A DNA stretch of 64,000 nucleotides from Aureobasidium sp. EXF-3400 (taxonomy: Eukaryota; Ascomycota; Dothideomycetes; Dothideales; Saccotheciaceae), in the NCBI GenBank assembly GCA_024195585.1, contig SWBL01000277.1, forward strand, positions 1 through 64,000. Direction: 5' to 3'. The notes beneath the pieces are model-generated. The model did no database searches. It worked only from the letters and a program-made list of their open reading frames with translations, and was not told where the DNA came from. Position 1 is the first letter of the stretch; each line of letters begins with the position of its first letter. Made by a program: the position numbers and the translations under genes. Below are positions 55,633-64,000 of this stretch, piece by piece.

Positions 55633-56924
55633 CTATGTTCTGACCTTTGTTCGTAGCGAGAGGCCTTCCTGAGGCACCCACTTCTCCAGAACCTCGACAC
55701 TCTGGTTGATTGAGAAAGATTGATCATCGTCTGGCAGAAATCGAGGCGTGTCGGACTGTAATGACATGACTCTATCAGCCCATCTCATTAGCCGCTTGAC
55801 AAGCTCCGGGAAGTCCAGGACAGCCATGCCGCCTCTCATCATTATCATACGATGCTGAGCAGGGCGATGTATCAGATTGGCGGCACCTCTGTCGCCATAC
55901 ATCGATTCGTGGAGGGCAATTCGACCAACAGCCAGGATCACTGCATCGCTGATAGCACGACCGGGGTCGTCAAGAGCCTCGTTGATGGATCTAACTGCTT
56001 GGTCTCGTAACCAAAGTGCCGTTTCGGATGGTAAGACCTTCAGTCTTATCAAATCACCGGATGCGAAGAGCAGTCGAACGTTAAACAGAGCGGGGTCGGC
56101 GAGGGCATGCTGTGTCATGAATCGTTCCCAGCTGAGTCCTTCTTCGTTACTAATATGCAACGAGTCCCAGCCGCGGGGAGCAAAAACGGTCATCACTGAA
56201 CACTGAATTAGCAACCAGACAATCTAGGCACGCAAGATCGCTGCTTCTTACTGTGATGTAGTATCCTGTCACACCAGAGTTGGCTGTGTACGGGATAGCA
56301 GTTGAAAGCATCACGAATGCCGCTGCCCAGATCATGAGGGCTCGCAAGTGCAGAGTTGGTGGTAACCAGACTTCCATCTGGTGTTTGTACTGACGAGATC
56401 CATGCCGAGACAGCTGTCGTGGGGCTGGCGACAAATGATTGAGATGACACCGAGGCCGAAGAGGAGGTGACAGGTGCTTTTCTCCGAGAACTTGTAGTCT
56501 GACTGCTACGCGGAGTCCTTTTCCTTTTAATATTCGATCGTGACTGGTCGTCTAGCCCAGTAGCACCAGATTTGCTGGTAGATATCCTCCGGGCAGAGGT
56601 CGTCTCCCAAATGAACTTGCGATCTGAGAGGTGGTTTGAAGTAGGCTCAGTTTCCGAGATGGTAGAAGGTTTCCGTTGGTCGGTCGAAGCAGGGTTGTTA
56701 GAAAAGTCCGACTTGTCTGGCGATTCGAATAAATCTTTCAGGTCAACAGGATAGGAATAACGAGGATTTTCCGAGGGGTTGGGAAGCTTTTGAGAAAGCT
56801 TGGGCCGAACACCCTGAGCCCATCCTGATGCAGCGGCGGCGGAACGTATACGTTTTTTGTTTCCTTCGGAGGACGCATCTTGAGGAGCAGTCACGTTAAC
56901 AAAGGTGAAGCGTTGCGAGGTCAT
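55633..56924 (-). CDS. Fungal transcription-factor-like protein (fungal_trans_2 type, no zinc cluster)
   Basis: Exons 56252-56924 and 55633-56195 (56-nt intron; the second of two close AGs is used) give 411 residues. The protein starts MTSQRFTFVNVTAP, an N-terminal motif common to fungal regulators that lack a Zn2Cys6 domain. It continues with a long Ser/Thr/Lys-rich region holding KRKRTPRSS. The C-terminal regulatory domain has CDRILHHMMTVFAPRGW joined over the intron, then SWERFMTQHALADPALFN, LPSETALWLRDQAVRSINEAL and MIMMRGGMAVLDFPELVKRLMRWAD. Role: presumably transcriptional regulation, target unknown. It is divergent from the Zn2Cys6 gene at 57736 across 811 nt. Confidence 0.82.
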
Positions 56925-57735
56925 ATCAGCCTCTTTCAAGCCAAAGCATGGTACGGGCCGGGCAGATAGATTGCAGGTGGAGAGGTAATTTTCGGACCTG
57001 GTACATGGCAGACCAGGATTGGAGACCGGGGATGAAGAAAACGAAGCAGATGCAAGATGACGGGCGTCATAGGAGCTTGGGAAGAAGTGTCGACATGAGG
57101 CTCAAGTTGAGCACAGCACACAAGACACCGAGACGATTGGCAATATTTAGGTTGTGGAAAGGATCGTTTTATGGCTAGTGAAAGAATCGGTCGACTAAAA
57201 TGGTCGGCCAGTCCGGTGTGTGAAGCAAAATGCAGCAAAAAGACGATTCATGTGCACATTTGGCAGCAGAACTGGCGGATTTAGGAAAGCGGACAAACTG
57301 GCGGGAAGGGTTCAGACATGGGCCTAGTCCCAAGCAGGACTAGAGGGATCGGAGCTTAATGGCGCGGATGGAGCGCCAATCGCTGGAGGCATTGCTGACG
57401 TGAGCTTGTTGAGAGATGCAAGAGGTGGAAGCTTCAGTTCCGGTACGAGTCAGAGTATGGGAATCGGCCGTGATCGGTCCAGGAAGCGAGTGGGCATCGA
57501 GGGCAAGTATCAGAGAGCCAGAGACTGGCGATCGAGAGGTTATGGTAGAGTTTGATGTCTCCTTCTTCGGCAGTGGGTGTGTGCGTACCGGTGGGACGGT
57601 CAGCAGAAAACGAGCGGGTCCCTTTCCCCGCAAGGCAGTGACGGAAGCTCGGCGCAGGCTGACGGTCCTCGGCCACCTGAGTCCACGAGCTGCCGGCTTG
57701 CGACAAAGACAAAGCTCTCTCGACAGACATCGACC
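56925..57735. promoter_or_regulatory. Divergent region between two regulator genes
   Basis: 811 nt between two start codons facing apart. An in-frame open stretch runs about 160 nt upstream of 57736 but without an ATG, so the right end is probably leader. No factor site assigned. Confidence 0.4.
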
Positions 57736-60033
57736 ATGGCGCTCGACGATGAGTCGCCGGCTTCAGTGCAGGATGGCGGAGGTAGCAACTCAGGGAAGCG
57801 GAAGAGCGACGACCCGCACCAGCAACAGAAGCAAAAGCGCAATCGCTACATTTCCATAGCATGGTATGGCCCGCTTTCTGTGCCATACAGCACACACCAC
57901 ACACGCCATACAAGCACGCGACTGACGCTCTGAAGCAACGAATGCAAAAGACGAAAGATCAAGTGCAACGGTCAGACCCCATGCCAGCGATGCGGAAACC
58001 TCGCTCTCGAGTGCGTCTATGCTCCCAACTGCTGTACCTCCAGCTTCAAGGACACGGATGAGTTCCGCGCAATGTCCAACCAAATCTCGTCGCTCCAAGA
58101 CCAAGTAAACGCTCTCTTTGCCAGCATGAACTCGCTGCGCGCCGACCTCGCCCACCAACAACCACCCATCGATCCTTTTCTGCAGCACCAGTCCATCATT
58201 CCACACGATCATGTTGCTTCCCCCGAACTCACAAGGAGAAAGAGCGCATCAGCAAGACCTTCTTTCAGAGGCCCCACGAGCTTGGAATTCGCACTAGGTG
58301 TCGCCAAAAACCATCTGGAGAACATGGGCATAGCCCCAGCTGCTACCGACGACCAGGTGCTTTGTGATGACTCGCCTCCACACTTGGCTCCATTACACCC
58401 CAGCAAGGATCCGATTTGGCACGTCAACCGTGATGAGGCTCTTCGCCTGATACGTGTCTATCAGGACGACATGCATGTCATGTATCCTCTGCTCTCCATA
58501 CCCGATCTCATCGCCTACGTGAACAAGCTCTTTGCCTTTATGGAATCCGCGCAGAGGACCGGCCTTATGATGTCGTCCCTCCCTGGAGCCGATTCGATAG
58601 ACGACGAGGAAACCAACATACTCAAAATCGTATTGGCTACTGCTATGGTTGTTGAAGGCTCAGGCAGGAGCGAGCTTGGTCGCGCCATGTACGCCTATGT
58701 ACAGCCTTCAATCGATGCTCTTTTACTTGGTGAGACCGGCTTTAGAAGTGTCCAGCTGCTCGCACTCACGGTACGACCACAAAGACTGCTTCTTATCGTT
58801 ATCACCTAACAGCGACTAGGCTACATATCAATTTCATTGCGATAACGAAGGCGTCTCCTGGCGCATCATAGGCTTGACTGCTCGTCTATGCATAGAACTA
58901 GGCTTACATCGCAGAGAGACGTACGACCGCATGGACGAAGAGCAACGCACCATGGCCACGCTTACCTTCTGGTCCGTCTACTGTCTTGACAGAAGATGGA
59001 GCTTTGGCACTGGAATGCCTTTTGCTCTGCAGGACTCTGACATTGATCCGAATCTACCAAAGCCTGTAAGTCGTGACACTTTTGACATGATTGACCAAGC
59101 TAAATGGCTTTGCAGGGCGAGAAATCCCTCTATTTGACTGCCATGATTGAACACTTCGCTATTGCAAGCAAAGTTCGACACCTGATATACTCTGACTCGA
59201 GCAGGAAACAGGTCAGTAAAGAGGATGTAAGTTATCTCGACTTCCAGATCGTCAACTGGCATAGAAATCTCCCTCCGCAGTTGCACTGGGATCGGGAAAA
59301 CTGGAATCAAGCAGATGGGGATGTATCTGCTGGACAACAGCGTCTGCCAATCATTCTCTACCTACGTGCGAACGTTATGCGAGTCATGATCCATCGGCCG
59401 GTGCTGCATTCAACAGCGTCGATTGTGAGCAATCCCATACAAGCACAGACGGTGGTAGACATTGCCAAAGACACGATCCGCATCTTGACGCATATCAATC
59501 GAACAAGCAGGATGTATCGAGCATCGCAGAGCTTGTTCAATGCTTTCCTCACGACGGCTTTGGCGGTCTTGTTCCTTGCAGTATCACACATGCCCGAGAC
59601 GTATGCAGGGCAGGTACGTGAAGAGTTCTACATGGCACTGGATCTTGTACGTGGGATATCGAAAGGTAGCTGGGTCAGCAAGAGGCTATGGAAAACGATC
59701 CGGCTGCTTAAAGAGGTAGGACCGAAGCTTGGATTGATGACAAACAATCTACCAAACGACCCAAACCATTCGGCGGCGGTAGCTATGGCCGGACTCGCTG
59801 GACACAAGGTTGATGAGGGGGCGTTTTTGAACCCTGGAGGATGGAACAACATGGGTAGCGCATCATCAAACTCGCCTGACGGAATGGTGCAAGACTTGAC
59901 GAATTTGTTCGAGGCAGCTGGAGGCTACACGAATGGATTCGGAAACGGGTTTGGGGCAGGGGTACATCCGATGGACGAAAGGGGATTCGGTGGTGAGGAT
60001 GAGCTGAGCAGAATCCTACGGGATCTGTTTTGA
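57736..60033 (+). CDS. Zn2Cys6 transcription factor with fungal_trans domain
   Basis: Four exons: 57736-57863, 57936-58770, 58820-59065 and 59116-60033; 708 residues. The zinc cluster is CNECKRRKIKC then NGQTPCQRCGNLALEC, spacing C2-6-5-2-6, at about residues 43-70. Intron 1 splits the first Cys codon (TG/C). After a linker (FKDTDEFRAMSNQISSLQDQVNALFASM, coiled-coil-like) the regulatory domain runs from about 180 to 560 (HVMYPLLSIPDL, WRIIGLTARLCIELGLHRRE, FWSVYCLDRRWSFGTGMPFALQDSDID). The C-terminal tail is Gly/Asn-rich. The family binds CGG-type half-sites, usually as dimers. The target pathway cannot be inferred, as no metabolic cluster adjoins. Confidence 0.92.
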
Positions 60034-60593
60034 GGGACAGAATAGTTTTCTGGGTGGATTCAAATGGTTGACTGAGCAGATAGATATAGTTGTAGAAGCA
60101 AATGCACGTGATGCGGCTCTGCGACATGCGGGATCAAGTCGTGAGGCTTGGCACCTCTTTGCTCGGAAACATGCCACTTTGATAGCAAAACAGCTGTATC
60201 AACAAAGACTATTGGAGAGAGAGGAAGCAGCGAACAGTGCTCCGAGGATATTTTCACCGCGCTCATCTGGATTTGACAGGTCCATGTCCCGTCACTAACT
60301 CGCAACTCGACAGCAACAAGACAAGGTCTTGCAGCCCGATAGCCTTTGACCCCTCCAACACACTGTTGCGCACCTTGGACCTTCCTTGAACGTTTACCTT
60401 CCCTGAAAGCGCGCAGCGTCACCAATCACAAGCCTCGATTGCGCCTGCGCCTGCCCTTGGGCCAGCACTTCGAGGCCAGTTCCAACCCGCGCTTTGACCG
60501 CCAACAAAGCTCTCCCAACCCTCACTCGCAACCACCGCAGCCGTGGATTCTCGCGCATACGCAGGCCATGTTGGCCCGGACGAAGAGAGCGAC
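60034..60593. other. Intergenic region upstream of CKB1
   Basis: 560 nt between two genes in the same direction. The final part is pyrimidine-rich and contains an open frame in phase with CKB1 that lacks an ATG. Nothing else recognised. Confidence 0.35.
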
Positions 60594-61775
60594 ATGTCAT
60601 CCAGCAGCCAAGTAGCCGAGTCGTGGATCACCGCCTTCTGCAGTCTCGTCGGCCACGAATACTTTGCTGAGGTCTCCGAGGACTTTGTCGAGGATGACTT
60701 CAACCTGACCGGTCTGCAGAGCCAAGTGCCCATGTACAAGGAAGCTCTGGAAATGATCCTGGACGTCGAGCCCGAGGACGACTACAGCGACGAAGATGAA
60801 GAAGACGAAGACGAAGATCTGCACGACGACGACGAGGATATGAGGGATGCGGCCGCCTACAGACGCCAGGAGCAACGACACATGCGCATGGCCTCAGATC
60901 TTTCGGTCATGGAGAGCAGCGCCGAGATGCTGTACGGTCTTATCCACCAGCGCTACATCACCTCGCGCCAGGGCATCCAACAGATGGCCGAGAAGTACGA
61001 GGCCGGCCACTTTGGTGCCTGCCCACGCGTCTACTGTGGTCAAGCGAAGGTCCTGCCCGTCGGCTGCAGCGACATCCCTGGTCAAGAAACCGTCAAGTTG
61101 TTCTGCCCCAGCTGTCTCGATGTCTACACACCGCCCAACAGTCGCTTCCAGTCCGTCGACGGCGCCTTCTTTGGCACAACTTTTGGCTGCCTCTTCTTCA
61201 TGACCTTCCCCGAGCTGCGCGTCGGTGGCACCAGCATCTCCTTTGGCCCCACTCCCGAACAGCTCGCCGACTTCTCCTCGACCACCACCACCACCCACCG
61301 CAAACGCCGCAGCAGCCTCACAAACGTCTCGGATACTTTCAGCTCTGCCCCGCCAGTTGCCGCACAACCCGCGCCTCTGCCCACACAACCCACCACCATC
61401 AACGGTTTTGCTGCAGAAAACATGGCACCTGGTCTGGGCAAGTCCAACATCTACGAACCCCGCATCTACGGCTTCCGCGTCAGCGAGTTTGCAAAGAGCG
61501 GTCCCAGGATGAAGTGGTTGCGTGAGAAGCCCGTCGACTTGAACGAGCTGGACGAGGTCGCCATTTGGGAAAGGGGGACTGCTGGTCAAACGAGGGATGA
61601 TGATGACGTTGAACTGATGGACGAAGAAGACGAGGATGATGAGGATGAGGAAGCACAAGACGAAGAGGAGCCTTTGCAAGGCGCTGGAGAGCAAGAGAGA
61701 CGGAAAGGAGTCGCAAGACGAACGGCCGATGCAGCCGCAGATGAAGGCGGTGCTAAGATCGGAAGCGCCGGTTGA
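60594..61775 (+). CDS. CKB1: Casein kinase II regulatory (beta) subunit
   Basis: 393 residues, single exon. It starts MSSSSQVAESWITAFCSLVGHEYFAEVSEDFVEDDFNL-type sequence, the conserved N-lobe. GLIHQRYITSRQGIQQM precedes the zinc finger CPRVYCGQAKVLPVGCSDIPG...FCPSC, which forms the beta-beta dimer. PPNSRFQSVDGAFFGTTFGCLFFMTFPEL follows, and later the KIYGFR-like segment IYGFRVSEFAKSGPRMKWLRE. A strongly acidic insert lies at about 62-85. A Thr/Ser/Pro linker sits between the core and IYGFR, and another acidic Glu/Asp tail lies near the end. Such extensions make it far longer than the 215-residue animal subunit. The subunit regulates substrate choice of CK2. Confidence 0.94.
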   Translation: MSSSSQVAESWITAFCSLVGHEYFAEVSEDFVEDDFNLTGLQSQVPMYKEALEMILDVEPEDDYSDEDEEDEDEDLHDDDEDMRDAAAYRRQEQRHMRMASDLSVMESSAEMLYGLIHQRYITSRQGIQQMAEKYEAGHFGACPRVYCGQAKVLPVGCSDIPGQETVKLFCPSCLDVYTPPNSRFQSVDGAFFGTTFGCLFFMTFPELRVGGTSISFGPTPEQLADFSSTTTTTHRKRRSSLTNVSDTFSSAPPVAAQPAPLPTQPTTINGFAAENMAPGLGKSNIYEPRIYGFRVSEFAKSGPRMKWLREKPVDLNELDEVAIWERGTAGQTRDDDDVELMDEEDEDDEDEEAQDEEEPLQGAGEQERRKGVARRTADAAADEGGAKIGSAG

Positions 61776-62550
61776 CCATAATGTTGGATGCTTGATAAGA
61801 CTCTAAAAGAAAAAGGGAAAGGCGATGGGGGCGGACTTCTTTCTTTGGTGTTTCCCGTGGTTCTTCTCCTTTTGATGCATCAAACTTGTTTACTTCTTCT
61901 CTTCTGCCGTTGCGTCTTCCACTCCCCCTAGCCATCCCACGCTTGATATCTAGAGTCACATCGACTCTCTCGAATGCTAGACCGTTTGTTTGCCCTTGCC
62001 TCTTCGTTCGCTCAATTCGCTTTCGATCTCCTTGTACACTTGTAGTTTGTGCATAGTTGCAGCTGGGTGAGAGTCAGACTTCGTCCGTAGTATCCCATCG
62101 AAGACCAAAAGTTGTTTCACGCCACAAAGAGCTCAGAATTATCTCCTCCAAGGGTCTGATACTGCTTAGACCACCTTGCGATCGAATCAGGTTAGTTACT
62201 GGACACGAATGTGTGGTATCGAGCGCTAGATAGCGGACATCGAAAACGTGTCAGGGTCGTAAGCTCGGCCATCCTACATGGCCATGACTTCCATTTGCTT
62301 TGCTTTGACTGTTTTGTGATTGTGTAGACGTTCTCTCGGACGAGTAGTAGTATATGTGTAAATATCTATGCAAAGCTATAAGTTATGCTCTTGAGCAGTC
62401 TTCCTGTTCCTCCAGACACATATAACCCATACTCGAGTGGTCTTCCTTTGCTTCAGACATCGTAAGCCATGCTTCAGTGTGACCACCATACTGTAACCGA
62501 ACCCCTTTCTGTCGTCCTCATAAATCATGCACATGTAGCAAAGCTCGAGC
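61776..62550. other. Convergent 3' intergenic region
   Basis: 775 nt between converging genes, with T-rich stretches near 61840-61900 and 62280-62350. No other feature recognised. Confidence 0.35.
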
Positions 62551-63690
62551 TCAGGAGCTGAGCAACTCATCGACCTCAGGAGTGAGCATATACTCCTCAC
62601 ACCATCTGCAAGAAACCAGATATCCGATGTCAGCCACACGACCGCAATCACAGAGATGCTTCTGGCGATGATAGTCAGCAGTAGTCCAGCAATAGCCACG
62701 AGAAACATACCACAGTGCCGACAAGCTTTCGCGATCCATCTTCATTTGTCTCCCACGTGAAGACCTTTGTCTTGAAACGGCGACTGTAAGCCTTGGCCTC
62801 TTGCTTGATGAAGCATGGAATGCAAAGCCATCTGTCGTCGATGAATTTGTCGGCCAAGGAGCAGAGGCACCAACTCATATAGTCACTGTTCGCGTAGATG
62901 ATGTCGAGAATGGATTCCGTGACTGGCCCTTCCTCGTCACACAAGTGTGGCTTACAGTCCGAACAAAAGCGCTGTTCACGGGGTTCACCAGCCAGATGCG
63001 CAGCTCGAATGCTTTCGATAGGGAAATTGCCTGAATGGAACTGTGGACCTGAGCCCAAGAAATAGTCAGCGCAACTTGATCTTTGCAAGCGAGTTAATGG
63101 GATCGGTATCAGACATACATTCGTCGCAGTGATGGTGGACTTGGCGTACAGCATCGATATCCTCAGCAAAGTCGACTTCGTGGCTTTCCCAATGCTCTGG
63201 ATCGTCTCGGCAGCAAGCCATGTTACTCAGGTAAGTGATGTGGTAGCGGCACTCCTATTGAACATGAGTGACAAAGGTGCTGAAAAAGACCAAAGGCACT
63301 TACATTGCAAACCATGGCACTGCAGTCATCATACGGCATACAGTCCAAGTCTCCACATTTGGCCGTGGCCTTCGTGACATCGCCCTTCCAGTGTCCAAAA
63401 CACTTTGCTCTGGCTTCGATACCCTTGCCGTCACAACGGGCATTTTCCTGGATGTTGGCGTAGATGGTTTGGTCGTCAGTGAGGTACATCTTGATCTCCT
63501 TGCAAGTGGTGATGAGGTGTATGATGTCGGCCGAGGAGAGTTGATCAGTGACCATGATCATGAGCTGGTACTGCGAGAGGATCTGAACGAGAGGCGAGAC
63601 GGTGGTCTGTGGCTTTGGTAGGCGCTGGAAGTTGAGTCTGCCTTGTGTCTTTGAGACTGGCGGAGGCTTCTTGGTACGTTTCGGAGGCAT
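62551..63690 (-). CDS. Cys-rich F-box-like fungal protein
   Basis: Four exons: 63304-63690, 63119-63254, 62711-63048 and 62551-62661; 323 residues, all phases consistent. A basic start (MPPKRTKKPPPVSKTQGRL) is followed by an F-box-like helical segment (QYQLMIMVTDQLSSADIIHLITTCKEIKMYL, residues about 40-70). Numerous CxxC or CxC pairs come after: CNEC, CDEC, CSDC, CLC, CIPC, CDC and CRWC, indicating several zinc sites. Intron 1 falls inside CN/EC, and intron 2 splits the last Cys codon of CDEC. This layout, an F-box-like segment followed by zinc knuckles, is seen in expanded fungal families of unknown function. Ubiquitin-ligase adaptor activity is inference only. Confidence 0.75.
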
Positions 63691-64000
63691 CGTGATGTGT
63701 TGAGGCTTCGGCCAAGCTGGTTCCCAGACAGAAGACGGTGGATGATATTACAGAGGAAGTTTTTGCTATGGAAGATGTGTTTCGGAGGAGAAAGGCATCG
63801 CGTGCTGAGGGTGGCTGAAGCCAGGCAGCCGAGTCTTGGGTTGTGCATTAGGAAAGAGCATTGAACCTCAGGCAGCCGCGTACCTACCACTTCTGCTTTC
63901 GCGCACGTGAAAGCTCATCGCTCACCTTAGCTCAATGAACTTGTCAGAGCTCAGTCCATATCAGTTGCATGTCGCGTTGCGAATGATGTATTGGAGACAA
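63691..64000. other. Upstream region at the right edge
   Basis: 310 nt upstream of the Cys-rich gene, presumably its promoter. It is cut by the window end and nothing specific is seen. Confidence 0.35.

Noticed and set aside
60894..61694. 266-codon minus-strand frame
   Set aside because: Antisense shadow of CKB1, which carries the conserved zinc finger and core motifs.
1..64000. Secondary-metabolite cluster or novel defence system
   Set aside because: The acyltransferase, efflux pump and transcription factors are scattered among housekeeping genes. No PKS, NRPS, terpene synthase, NLR-like or HET gene is present.

Overview
The window is nuclear DNA of a filamentous ascomycete (Pezizomycotina). 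Nearly all multi-exon genes have short introns (about 49-60 nt) with GTAWGT-type donors, spacing is compact, and there are typical fungal families: a Zn2Cys6 factor, a fungal_trans_2-type regulator, a HAM1-like protein, a dual-domain fluoride exporter and an ATR1-like drug:H+ antiporter. A class such as Dothideomycetes is plausible, but the sequence alone does not fix class or species. I rebuilt the exons by hand from splice consensus, phase and conserved motifs.

Layout. 0-9.8 kb: the 5' part of ribosomal protein eL8 (cut by the left edge), an ornithine-cyclodeaminase-family protein, an MBOAT/wax-synthase-like acyltransferase, a small membrane protein head-to-head with the ER J-protein Hlj1, and a polytopic membrane protein. 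9.8-21.9 kb: an alpha-arrestin with a PPxY motif, the four-BRCT checkpoint protein Dpb11/Rad4/TopBP1, a tail-anchored heme oxygenase, Mkt1, and uracil phosphoribosyltransferase (converging on Mkt1). 22.3-28.3 kb: fluoride exporter Fex and a 989-residue HAM1-like protein with strong codon bias. 30.5-36.1 kb: the ATR1-like MFS pump, JMJD7-type hydroxylase head-to-head with an Imp1-type inner-membrane protease, and Emc5. 37-42.4 kb: a secreted Ser/Thr-rich protein, a probable mitochondrial zinc-ribbon protein whose last exon depends on a GC-AG intron, and the spliceosomal protein Cwf19. 42.4-52.4 kb: a gene desert holding one C2H2 (Nrg1-like) transcription factor. 52.4-64 kb: a small four-helix membrane protein with a 6-nt first coding exon, a GRF zinc-finger protein, Ap4A phosphorylase, a tRNA-Gly(GCC), two divergent transcription factors, casein kinase II beta, and a Cys-rich F-box-like protein.

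The genes do not form one pathway or a secondary-metabolite cluster. Most are conserved housekeeping genes. I found no convincing transposon, CRISPR array, virus or novel multi-gene system. The most unusual material is gene-structural: the GC-AG intron, a stopless 51-nt intron in the pump, very small first exons and introns inside zinc-ligand motifs. The other points are the transcription-factor desert with a GTAC-rich patch and a 14-bp palindrome, and a repeated AGATACCC motif in the leader of the HAM1-like gene. Intergenic stretches longer than about 300 bases are listed with what I could or could not see in them.
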